Of a stretch of 64,000 nt of DNA, positions 22,585 to 32,400 are shown in pieces. The position numbers and the translations under genes were made by a program. The notes beneath the pieces are model-generated. The model had not been told where the DNA came from. It searched no databases and saw only the letters and a list, made by a program, of their open reading frames with translations. Every line of letters starts with the position of its first letter. The stretch's first letter is position 1. The stretch is from Terebella lapidaria. Its lineage: Eukaryota; Annelida; Polychaeta; Terebellida; Terebellidae. The stretch covers positions 33,110,423 to 33,174,422 of the forward strand of contig OX424566.1 of NCBI GenBank assembly GCA_949152475.1, read 5' to 3'.

Positions 22585-25500
22585 TCAAATGGGGGACATT
22601 TCATATTCACACATGAAAGCCATTGGACTTGCACACGAGTCATCATCCCACTTATAGCCGTGGTTCCTGTTCATGTATGCGCAGTTGCAGTCGCTACAGC
22701 CTTTGTGAGGTTGAGAAGATCTCCAATTTGTGTAAGGTGCCGACTTACCAGAGCTCGGCAGTCGAAAATCCTTGCTTCCTCCATTTGGAGGACGTACGGC
22801 ACCAAGGCGACACAGTGCTGTTCCTGCAGTAAATGCATAAATTATAACTGCATTGAACATGACTTCGATACACACGATATAAAAATTAAAATTCCTGAAG
22901 TGCACTGATTGGGATACCAATGTATACGTCACTACTGGTGTCACTGCTGGTGGACGTTAAGTCTGTCCCCGAGGATACCATCAACTCAGTAGCCTTTTGG
23001 TTTGTTATTAGGTGCTCATGTACTTGTCATATATCTATTCCATGGGGTTTGTTTCGGATTTCTAAATTATTTTCATAGGTTGTTGGGCAGTTGGATACTA
23101 ATTCCATCCGGTGTACAATAGAAACAACTACATTTACCACACTGTCTGCCCCTGATGACGCCAGTGTGTCTCTTGATAAAGTAATTGGTCGGGCTTTGTT
23201 TCTATTGCAAAATGTTGTATGTTTGTTATTGGAATCATCAAAATTTGGCTGTATTGGTGGTAATAGATCGATATATACATTCTTTCAAATTTTTGTTCAA
23301 TTGTGTGTGAACGCAATCGTATTCCTAAATATAAAATTCTGTATACTCTGCATGTATTGTATTTGCATGTCTGCCATGCAACTAGATCTATTTTCATGTT
23401 AATTTTGGGGGAATTCATGACGGGTGCCACTAGTGGGGCAGGAAATGCTCACTCTTTCCGGAACACCTGATTTCAACTCCTAATGGCCATTTTGGGGGGT
23501 TCATGAGTTTCCCTGTCATTTTTGTTTTCTCTCACTTCGTATGCCTGATATGACTTTCTGTCCCCGGACTATGAGATTGGATAACGGACCCTGTTTTGTT
23601 TGCTCGGAATACTTAATACTGGGTATTGATTCCACGTCTTCTACTCAACTTAAGGAACAAAGTTGAACTTTGTAGATAAAACATACCATAGTTTGATAAC
23701 AACAAGAAAAATTATTTTTGCAATTTGATCACATTGTTTAGGTGGGAGGGTTGAAATAATAGTTTAGGGCAGATCCCTGTTCGAAACCCCGATTTTGCAT
23801 AACTCTGCACAGGAATTGGATGCTGCGATTAGGAAATGGATTCTGCTTTTTATTCCCTGGGAGGTTCTATTCGATTTAGTCTTGTAACCAAATCTTTCAT
23901 CCAACGTAGCTAATATATTAAACATTCACATGAATGAATTCAATACATAGCTCATCTGTTACATTGCATAAATATACAGTGATCTATACTCACCAAGGTT
24001 TGCATTGTCGAACATATCACGAACAAACTGAAACTCATCTGCGTTGTTTATCTCCACGATGTGTCCGTTTACACAGAAGGAACTGCACGCCTTCTGTGCG
24101 TCATCATAAGACATCTTTTCCTTTACCAGGTCGTAGCAGTTACCTCCATAACTCTGCATGCCCCCAGGACAAGAACCTGTTGAAAGGTCAGACAAGACAG
24201 AGAAATCAATGTTACATTTTGGAGAATTGATCTTGTCAAAATAGTTCCGTTTTGTGGCACTACTGCAAGGTCGGTCCTTGCAAAACGAACGAGCAAAGCA
24301 TAAAATCGAATATATACTGAACAAAAATATAAATGCCCCACGTCAAATACCCTTTATTGTAGATAGAAGGCCTTTATATTTTTGTTCAGTATATCTTCGA
24401 GGGCGTTAACATAATGTGAGTGCAATAACAGCAACAGTTTAATATGTTAATATATTGCATTGGCCTGGTCATTGTGAACATTATAATGAATTGGTATAAG
24501 TATAATAGCAGGAAAGACGTTGACATCGACGGACTTGTTCAAAACTTCCAACCTACGATCTCTGGTCGCACGTTGGTCTTGCACAATCGTGCCACCAGTC
24601 GGTAAAGGTGGCCCCACCAATCGGACAATGTCGCACGTTATCGACTAGCCAAAATGGTCGTGCTACTAGTCGTACAACCTGGTGACTAGTGGTGCGACCA
24701 GTCGTACGACTTCATGATCAGTGGTGCGAATATTCACGACTTATACCGACTGGTAGTACGACCTTTACGATCGGTGGTACCACCCATTTGAAGGTTCCCG
24801 AAAGGAGGATGAAACGTGCTGTGAAAACAATTTTACATGACACACCAACATTCTTCAGCATTTTTTCTAAACTATAAAACTTCAAAATAGGGTTCCTATT
24901 CAAATTTTGTGACCTTATGTCTAATCAGATGGACGGTCGTGCGTCAGGTCGCGATTTATCATACGACCTGTCATTGATTGTAACAACTGGTTGTACGCTA
25001 CGTCGGTGATCGCTACAACTGAAGGTACGACAGGTCGGTGGTGGCTGACATGTGGTCGTACGACTGCTTGCTATCAATCTTTTCCATTCTTTCAGTGATC
25101 GTGCCACCAAGCGTACCACCAATCGTATGAACAATCGCCACTTGCGATTACAGTGGCGATCACTAGTGATCAGTCGTATCTCAGCAAATTTGAACCTGCG
25201 ACCATAAAATGGTACGACTCAGTGTGACTGGGCCAGAGATATGATTGGTGGTACGCGTGGTTGTTGGATAACTGAACGAATGGAAATGGCTGATCGTGGG
25301 CAGTTTGGAGACCACTGGCAGCCACCGCTGACCTGTCGAATCTCCAGTCGTAGCAACCACTGACCTGTTGTACGAACAGTTGCGATGGGCATTGAGATCA
25401 ATAGCCAGTCGTACGATAAATCGCGGCTAAACTCACGTCTGTCATTGTGATCAGATATAAGGGCGCAAAATGTGAACAGGAAACATATTTTGCAGTTTTA

Positions 25501-26050
25501 TAGTTTAGATAAAATGCTGAAACATGTTGGTGTGTCATCTAAATCATGCACCGCTAGTCGCCAGGTTGTATGCTTATGGCATGACCATTTTATTTAGTCA
25601 ATATTGCGCGACGATGTCCAATTGGTGGTGCCACCTTTCCCTATTGGTGGCACGATTGTGCAAGACTAACGTGCGACTAGAGGTCGTAGGTTGGAAGTTT
25701 TGAACATGCCCATCGACCTTGCTGTGATTAGTTTCTTGTTTGCGATGATTCACGGCCTCTACGACCAGTCGTACGTTCGTGTCACGATTTGTCCACGATT
25801 ACAGAAATTTTGGGTCGCAGCATGATCGTATCGTAGTCGTATTGTCAGTGTGCCTGGGCCTTACGGCAAAAGACCGCTAACTGAAAATGCATTGCCCTTT
25901 GTCTGGTTAGCTCAACACTATAAGGATAATGATATTTCCGAAGACATATCGATGGCTATTGTGTCTAGTTCAACTACTGAACTAACCCGAGGACAGCTGC
26001 AGCACACAGACTCCACACACGGCCACCAAGAAAGCTTTGCTGCTCCACAT
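22585..26050 (-). CDS. Secreted C-type lectin, three exons, 161 residues
   Basis: Exons (minus strand): 26050-25987 (64 bp), 24176-23994 (183 bp), 22823-22585 (239 bp with TGA). Borders are CG/GTTAGT, CAACAG, CTTG/GTGAGT and CTGCAG, all in phase 1, giving 486 bp. Exon 1 encodes MWSSKAFLVAVCGVCVLQLS plus SG, a signal peptide. Exon 2 gives SCPGGMQSYGGNCYDLVKEK, DAQKACSSF and HIVEINNADEF. Exon 3 gives RLGAVRPPNGG (WIGA-like strand, W lost), YTNWRSSQPHKGC, NCAYMN, YKWDDDSC and FMCEYE. Cysteines for the standard C-type lectin disulphides plus the N-terminal pair are present. QPH replaces QPD and WDD replaces WND, so canonical calcium-dependent sugar binding is uncertain. The protein is about the size of molluscan perlucin (155 residues). 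Intron 1 holds two palindromic elements and intron 2 a dispersed repeat. An immune or shell-matrix role would be inference. Confidence 0.85.
22940..23270 (+). repeat. Dispersed repeat, inverted relative to 13345-13710
   Basis: Lies in intron 2 of the minus-strand lectin. It contains TTGTTGGGCAGTTG, ACACTGTCTGCCCCTGATGA and GCTTTGTTTCTATTGCAAAA in the reverse order of the 13345-13710 copy. The family is unknown. Confidence 0.65.
23563..23634 (-). repeat. Short dispersed repeat, inverted copy of 9116-9186
   Basis: GTCCCCGGACTATGAGATTG, GGATAACGGACCCTG and ACTGGGTATTGAT match the reverse complement of 9116-9186 almost exactly. Confidence 0.65.
24312..24394. mobile_element. 83-bp hairpin MITE with TA target (Tc1/mariner-like)
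   Basis: A perfect 22-bp inverted repeat ATATACTGAACAAAAATATA plus AA (24312-24333, inverted at 24373-24394) encloses about 39 bp. The TACTGAACAAAAATATAAA terminus flanked by TA is typical of Tc1/mariner-derived MITEs. It sits in intron 1 of the minus-strand lectin. Confidence 0.75.
24524..25718. mobile_element. Palindromic foldback element, about 1.2 kb
   Basis: The left arm from 24524 (GGACTTGTTCAAAACTTCC, then CAATCGTGCCACCA) is inverted at the right end 25718 backward. Matching blocks continue inward: CATGACACACCAACAT (about 24836 and 25537), AAACTATAAAAC (about 24870 and 25505) and CGCGATTTATC (about 24951 and 25426), towards a centre near 25150. GTCGTACGAC-like words recur throughout. 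There is no coding capacity. It lies in intron 1 of the minus-strand lectin. The target duplication was not resolved. Confidence 0.75.
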
Positions 26051-26113
26051 TTTGCTTGGAAACTTTCACCTGTTTGCTGACATAAAAATCTTCACCAGCA
26101 GCAGATGTACGAA

Positions 26114-26121
26114 TTTATATA
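26114..26121 (-). promoter_or_regulatory. TATA box of minus-strand lectin gene
   Basis: TATATAAA on the minus strand lies about 64-71 bp before the ATG at 26050, matching the spacing seen at 17673-17742 for the plus-strand paralogue. The intervening leader contains CAGCAAACAGGTGA, shared with that gene. Confidence 0.65.
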
Positions 26122-26814
26122 CTGTTTGTATATTCGTATTCACTTATGTACGTGTGTATGTTTTAACTTATCTGATTTGGGACCATGCATTTTACAGAGC
26201 TTTCCACTACAGTACAAACGTGCATCAATGCGTGCGGCAAAGCTCCAGTGTGTTCCCATCCGTATGCTTTGTTTTGGTGAATACAACCCTACAGATGTGC
26301 TGTTTAGTCACTGTTGACAGTTTTCACCATGGGCACATGCGCTATTCATGCCATATTTTCAACATATGAGATGATAACATCAACTAATTTTCATAGCAAA
26401 TATTAGATGAGTAGAAAACAGCATATGTTGACCAGCATATGACCAGCATATGTTGTATTTTGTTTAATGCACATTAAATTCATATGCACTAATTGAACTG
26501 GCAGATGCCAAATATTCTCGATTATGAGTTTTGGTAGTTTAATATTTGTTAGTAAGTATCGGGCAAAAACAGTTCTGGTTAAGTTAGGCGATCGCGTGAA
26601 TTAAAACCCGCACATCACTTGTTTTTTAAAAAACGAAAAAAAAAAATGCGCACATCACTTCCTGCGAGCCAATTTCCTTTTTTAAAAAGTAAATTGACCC
26701 AAACACTGATTTCGGTGAGATAATGATCGAGTCAAATGGTTCCGAGTGTCTTTGCTGCATGATAAAACCGAATACTGTGAAAATCAAAAACCCTGACATG
26801 GTCGGCTTTCTCAC
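26122..26814. other. No gene seen
   Basis: Upstream flank of the minus-strand lectin. 26757-26815 repeats the phrase found at 1184-1217. Nothing else was identified. Confidence 0.45.
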
Positions 26815-27113
26815 TTGATTCCTAAGCTGTAAATTCGATAATAAGCGAGATATTAGCCATTTTGTTATCTGACCTTGAAATTGAGGTCAAAGGTTGAATT
26901 CATGGTCATAGCAATATTCAACATATATCATTTTCTATATGTTTATAATTGTTTCGTAAACTATAAAGTCGATAATAAGCGAGACATTACCCGTTTTGTC
27001 CCGTGACCTTGAAAATGAGGTCAAAGGTCGAATTCAAGGTCATAGCAATATTCAGCATATATCGTTTCTTATATGTTCATAATTGATTCCTAAGCTGTAA
27101 AGTCCATAATAAG
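26815..27113 (+). repeat. 134-bp satellite, left part, interrupted by gypsy element 2
   Basis: About two and a quarter units (TTCCTAAGCTGTAAA, AATAAGCGAGATATTAGCC, TGACCTTGAAA). The last unit stops at TAAG (27110-27113) and continues at 38079 beyond the LTR element, which identifies the insertion site. Confidence 0.85.
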
Positions 27114-28008
27114 TGTGACGTTTGGTAATGACTTGTTTTCGGTGTGGCCCAAAAAACCTGGTTTCTCTGATCGTATAGACTTTATGTAACTCCCGCTCGT
27201 TGTGATTCGAGAGCCGTCACTAAATTGGTGTCCCCCAACGCTGGTGTATCATCACTCCGTTGCTCACCGGCTTCACTTAGGCAAGAAGCAACTCAGATGT
27301 AAATAAATTGAAGATTTATATACATCAAATCAACTTACAATTGTATGGCTGGTCACCCACGTGACGTACAAATATGAAGTTCAGACATGGAGCACTGTAT
27401 GATCACATTTCAAAAATAAATAGTGCACGAGGGCACAACTAAAAAGAGTTCTTAGCCGGCGGCGTCTCTCTGTCCCTTCCCGTTGAAGTTTCCCGTCCCG
27501 TTTAGTCGAATGGTTTCTCCAGGTAGTCGGTCTAATCCCGGTTGACTCTAAGGCCCTGAAGAAGGAGTCGTCCGCACGGAGTTCGTCGAGTCCCTTGGCT
27601 GTGGCGGTGACGATCTCCCCACGGTCGATGTCGCTGTTGCAGTGCTCTCAGAGCGGCCGTCCGCTCTCCCTTATATAGCCAGGGTGGCTGCGCGCGCATC
27701 TTCGTCCGCGAACGCATCTTCCGCACTCTTCTCCACGTGGTGAAGACTGCGTCCGCGAACGGTTCTTCCGCGAAGGCTCCTCTTCCGCGAACGGTGCTTC
27801 CGCGACTGATGCTTCCGCTGACGATGCTTCCGCAATCGTGCTTCCGCGAACGGTTCTTCCGCGAACGATGCTTCCGCTGATGATGCTTCCGCAATCGTGC
27901 TTCCGCGAACGGTTCTTCCGCGAACGGTGTCTTCGCAAGTGGACTTTGTAGATCACGTGACCGTTCCTAACGAACGTTTCAGCGCGGCAGTTGCATGGTT
28001 TTGTTACA
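27114..28008 (-). repeat. 3' LTR of gypsy element 2
   Basis: 895-bp copy of 37184-38078 with one mismatch noted (CCGTTGC versus CCGTAGC near 27250). On the minus strand it contains an array of TTCGCGGA-type motifs (about 27975-27700) followed by a TATA box TATATAA at 27677-27671. Confidence 0.93.
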
Positions 28009-28128
28009 ACTCCACCCTTTCTGGAGATCAACGTCCCCGTTGATCCTTTCTCTCTCTTCTTTTCTCTTCTTCCTCCTTCTTCGTCTTTTCCTGCCTGTCT
28101 GATGTTTACAGGGCTCTCTCCCTCCACT

Positions 28129-29226
28129 TCACTGGCGATCCACCTCGCTTTCGGACGTCTCCGCCAGCCTGTCTCGAGTGTCTGTATATGCTCGGAGCTG
28201 TTCCCGGAGCAGCTTGGTCTCTCGGACGTGGGCTCGCAGCTCCTTCCGGTGGCTCTTCTCTCGTTGAGAGGCCTCCCCTCGCAGCTGCAGCACCTCGGCC
28301 TCGAGCTGTCTCTGCTCCTCCTTGGCTTGGAGCCGAGCCTCCGCTTGGGTGAGGTGGCGTCGTCCCATGGCTATCGTGGATGCCAGGTCCTCCAGGGCCT
28401 TCTCTCCGGCAGTGACCGCTCTGCCCAGGCCCTCCACATACGGTCGCAGTTGGTCCTCCTCCTCCGGAACGGGCTTGAGGTACCAACTCAGGTCTAGGGG
28501 CTTGTAGGTAGGGGCCGAGTCTCTGGGAACGGGGGGTCCGTCGTCCTCGGGGGTGGGGGCCTCCGGGGATTCCGCCTCTCTCCGCTCCTGCTGAGACTCC
28601 GGTTCCTCTTCGCTATTCGGGGGGTCGTCCTCGGGGTCTGGGGCGTCCTCTGACCTGGGGGCGTCCTCCCGGGGGCTTGACGGCGTGGAGCTGGTCGTCC
28701 CGCTGGCCGCAAAGCTGACAGTCTTCAGCTCAGGGGCAGACACAGTAGTCGGACCATCTCGGGGGTCGGACACGGGCGTGTCGGTCGTCGTCCTCCTCCG
28801 TCCTGGCTTGAGGGTGTTGCCGCTGGCATGCGACGTCTCATGCCGGTCTCTGTCAGCTCGGCGGGCGAATCGCTGGCTGCACATCTTGCAGAGGTGCCGC
28901 CCCTCCTTCTGCGTGTGTTTGGTCGCCACGTGTCGGCTAAAGTTGGATGCCGTCACGTGGATCCGGCAGGGGCTGCACCAGCGTCGCCCTCTCTCGGTGG
29001 ACAACTTCCGGGCAGGGGACCGTCGACCTCCTCGGGGCTCCTCACGACGCTCCCGGCTCCTCGAGCGCTCCCGCTTCCGGTCAGGCTTGTCTATCTTGGT
29101 AGGTGGGTCGCTCATCTTGTCGACTTCAAGGGGCAGAAAGTCAGCCAAGTCGAAATCTGGAACGTCCCCGAAATCTTCGTCTGCAAATGCGGGTATCTCA
29201 ATGATCTGCAGAGTTGGTGTGTTCAT
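28129..29226 (-). CDS. Accessory ORF of gypsy element 2: C2H2 zinc-finger, coiled-coil protein
   Basis: 365 residues in the position where some retroelements carry env, but there is no signal peptide or membrane segment. The N-terminus is acidic (FADEDFGDVPDFDLADFLP), possibly an activation-like segment. A basic SR-rich stretch RKRERSRSRERR follows, then two C2H2 fingers: CSPC...H....H (residues about 83-103) and CKMCSQRFARRADRDRHETS then H (about 113-133). The middle is Ser/Pro/Glu-rich. The last 110 residues (GEKALEDLAS, EARLQAKEEQRQLEAEVLQL, KLLREQLRAY) predict a coiled coil. The layout is that of a DNA-binding regulator. Known family members normally lack such an ORF, and its function is inferred only from these parts. 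It could also be a captured host gene. Confidence 0.8.
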   Translation of the reverse strand: MNTPTLQIIEIPAFADEDFGDVPDFDLADFLPLEVDKMSDPPTKIDKPDRKRERSRSRERREEPRGGRRSPARKLSTERGRRWCSPCRIHVTASNFSRHVATKHTQKEGRHLCKMCSQRFARRADRDRHETSHASGNTLKPGRRRTTTDTPVSDPRDGPTTVSAPELKTVSFAASGTTSSTPSSPREDAPRSEDAPDPEDDPPNSEEEPESQQERREAESPEAPTPEDDGPPVPRDSAPTYKPLDLSWYLKPVPEEEDQLRPYVEGLGRAVTAGEKALEDLASTIAMGRRHLTQAEARLQAKEEQRQLEAEVLQLRGEASQREKSHRKELRAHVRETKLLREQLRAYTDTRDRLAETSESEVDRQ

Positions 29227-29260
29227 GGTTGAAGTGATGACGGAATCGTAGGCCGGCCTG

Positions 29261-29268
29261 CTTATATA
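29261..29268 (-). promoter_or_regulatory. Candidate internal TATA box for the accessory ORF
   Basis: The minus strand reads CTATATAAGC here, 35-42 bp before the ATG at 29226. The LTR TATA reads CTATATAAGG and is likewise preceded by the TTCCGCGAACG-type array. An internal promoter is inferred from this parallel, not shown. Confidence 0.5.
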
Positions 29269-29334
29269 GAAAAGGCGCGGACCAGGGATCTGGGGGAAAA
29301 AGCATTGTCGTGGAACGAAATAACGTTTTTCGCT

Positions 29335-29456
29335 TGCTTCCGCGAACGGTTCTTCCGCGAACGCTGCTTCCGCGAACGTGCTTCCGCGAACGGTACTTCC
29401 GCGAACGCTGCTTCCGCGAACGCTGCTTCCGCGAACGGTTCTTCCGCGAACGCTCC
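29335..29456 (-). repeat. Eight-unit TTCCGCGAACG array between pol and accessory ORF
   Basis: Plus-strand units such as TTCCGCGAACGGTTC and TTCCGCGAACGCTGC repeat eight times at 14-15-bp spacing. The same core occurs about eight times in each LTR and more than twenty times in gag. Here it lies 65 bp upstream of a TATA box in the element's reading direction. Confidence 0.9.
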
Positions 29457-29465
29457 CGTCATCGT

Positions 29466-32400
29466 TTACATCGTTTGGACTGCATTCCCGCTGTTTTCCA
29501 CTCGTCCCTCGTCATCACTGGGGGTCCGGACTGGGGTCACATCGTCCGGATTGGGTATCCAGGCGTCGGTTTCAGGGGTGAACCAGCACCTTTTTATATT
29601 GTCAATGTGGACATCTTTAATCTTGCCACCGGGTCGATCTTGTATGGACACCATCCATCCGAGATGAGACTTCACAACGAGATAAGGTCCCGTCCACCCT
29701 AGTCCTAGTTTTGGTCTAGCCTTTGGAGGGTACCAATACATCACCCAGGTGCCCACCGGAAAATGTCGAGCGGCTGATTTTATGTCATGATGGCGCTTTT
29801 GTCGCACCGTAGCCGTCTTCAGGCACTCTCGGGCAGTCTCGTGAGCTTGTATGGTGGCTTCCTTCACCCATTCGACGTATTCGGACGCACACTCGGGGAC
29901 TGGTCCTCCCAAATCGTCCGGTTTCGTCCGGTACCTCAGGTCCAATGGGGTGGTTGCCTCCCGTCCCATCATCATTCGAAATGGTGTACACCCGGTGCTT
30001 TCGTGTACTGATGTTCTATAAGTCGCCATCACGTAGGGCAGATGGTCGTCCCAGTCGTCATGGTTCTCGTCCACGACCACGGCCAGAAGGTTCAGCAGGG
30101 TCCGGTTGAATCGCTCGACCATCCCGTCTGATTTGGCGTGATAAGGGGTCGTCCGAGTCTTCTCCCCTCCTAGGATCTTGATCATCTCAAGGAAAAGCTT
30201 ACTCTCGAACTCTCGTCCCTGGTCGGTGTGTATCTTGGCTGGCATTCCCAGGCGGCACACGAACTCAGTCACAAAGACGTCCGCCACCGTCTGAGCCTCA
30301 TGGTTGGGTAGAGCGTAGGCCTCAGTCCACTTGGTGAAATAATCACCCACGACCAGTATATACCGGTTCCCAGAATTGGTGATCGTTCCAGGCTCCAAAA
30401 TGTCCATGGCCACCCTTTCTAGCCGATCGCCTACCGGTAGATTTCCCATGGGGTGGTACTTGGGCCCCGGTCGCGGCTTTCTCCCACTACACTTCAGGCA
30501 CTCCCGGCACCAACGCTCCACGTCCTTCGTCATACCCGGCCAGTACATTCTCGCTTTTAGTCGGTGGACTGTTTTGGTGATTCCCTGGTGGCTCATCAGC
30601 TTGCCGGTGTGGACCTCCTTCATGACGGCGCGTCTCAGGACCTGTGGAACGACCAGTTGATGGATTGGTGCGTTCTGGCAAGCCGCTTGGTACCGCCGGT
30701 ACAGAAGCCCATCACGTAGCTCCAGCTGGTCCCACTGTTGCCACAGAGTCTTCATTTGCTGACTTTTTGTTCTGACTTCGGGCCATGCAGGTCTCTCAGT
30801 GAAAATATTCTTCCACCCGAGGATGCCTCCAACTTCAGGGTCGGCTCGTTGAAGGGTCACTAGGTCCTCCTGGGAATAACCATTCAGGACCTGGGCCTCC
30901 GGGGCTCCCTCCATCGGATTCCGGCGTCCTCCCGTAGCCATAGCCCGCGTGACAGCTAGCATTTGTTTGTCTGGATCTCGGAGCACAGGGTTGGGGCATG
31001 GGTCCAGGAAGGGCTCCTCTCGGCAGCGCATCCACACGTCGGCCGTCGCGCCGATCGCTGCTCCGGCCACAACCTCCGGTCCCAAACCATGCAGTGCGAG
31101 GAGCATCATCAGGAGAAACCAAACCCAGGCAGAGGGGCGGAGCTGATGCAGGGTTCTGCAGACGCTCCTGGCTCCTTCCTCCGTCTGTGGGGGGCTCCGG
31201 TCAGGCAGGCATTCCTCGGTCGGCTGGGTAGTCGTCCTCGGGTCCTCCTGGCAGCGCACCTCCCAGATCTGGAATATCCCGACTCCATCTCCGCAATAGT
31301 AGTCCTCCGTCCAGGGCTCCACAGGGACCTCCCGCAAGATGTTAACTTGAGGTCCTCCGGGGCTCCATCCTTCTCCGCTGATCGGTGGAAGCAGATCCTC
31401 GTCAGAGAGGTCCTCCAGGGGTAGGGGACACTCCTCCTGAGTCGGACAGGCCTCCTCTTCTCCTTCGGGTCTTGTGGTGTGGCGAGGGGCGGGACAATCC
31501 GGTCTCCGGCACTGTCGGCATCTGGACATCCCGTCTGCATTCCCGTGTTGTACTCCCGGTCGGACCTCACACCTGAAGGCGTAGCTGGCGATGCGAGCTG
31601 CCCATCTAGCGATCATTCCTTCCGCATCCCGAAAGTTCAGTAGCCACTTGAGAGAGGCGTGGTCGGTTCGTAGTAAGAACGCTCTCCCCCACAAGAAATG
31701 TCTGAAATGGTGTATCATACTGACGACGGCCAGGAGCTCCCGCTTGGTGGTGCAGTAATTCCGCTGGGTGTCCCTCAGGGTTCTGGAAGCATAGGCGATC
31801 ACCCGCTCTCGTCCGTCCTGCACTTGGGATAAGACGCCTCCCACTCCGTAGCCGCTAGCATCAGTATCTAAAATAAATTCTTGGTCCATGTCAGGGTACA
31901 CCAGCAGGGGGTGCTCGGTCAGGGGTTGACGCAGCGCCTCGAACGCCTGCTGATGAGCCTCGCTCCAATGGTAGTTGACTTCCTTCTTTAACAGGTGGTT
32001 GAGGGGTCCCGCTCGGGTGGCAAAGTCAGGGATGAATCTGCGGTAGTACCCCACGAACCCAAGGAAGCTCCTTAGTTCTGTCAAGGTGGTCGGAGGAACC
32101 ATTTTTGTTACAGCTTCGACCTTGGCAGGGTCGCACTGGATGCCTCGGTCGGACACGACATGGCCCAGGAAGTTGACCTGTTGTCGAAACAGCTCACACT
32201 TGGCGGGTTTCAGCTTCAGCCCGGCAGCCTGCAGTCTCCGGAACACGTCCTCGAGGTTGTCCACGGCTTCTTGGAAAGTCTTTCCAAGACAGACGACATC
32301 GTCCAAATAAATTAGACAACGCTTCCATTGGAGTCCCCTCAGTGCCAGCTCCATTAGACGTTCAAAAGTAGCCGGGGCCGTCGCCAATCCAAACGGCATC

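Noticed and set aside
27532-28127. Open frames on the minus strand through the 3' LTR and its inner flank (SRKNRSRKHDCGS type)
   Set aside because: They are translations of the TTCCGCGAACG array in the LTR, present identically in both LTRs; no separate protein is supported.
28129-29226. Accessory ORF of element 2 as an envelope gene
   Set aside because: No signal peptide, membrane span or fusion motif; C2H2 fingers and a coiled coil point to a nucleic-acid-binding protein.
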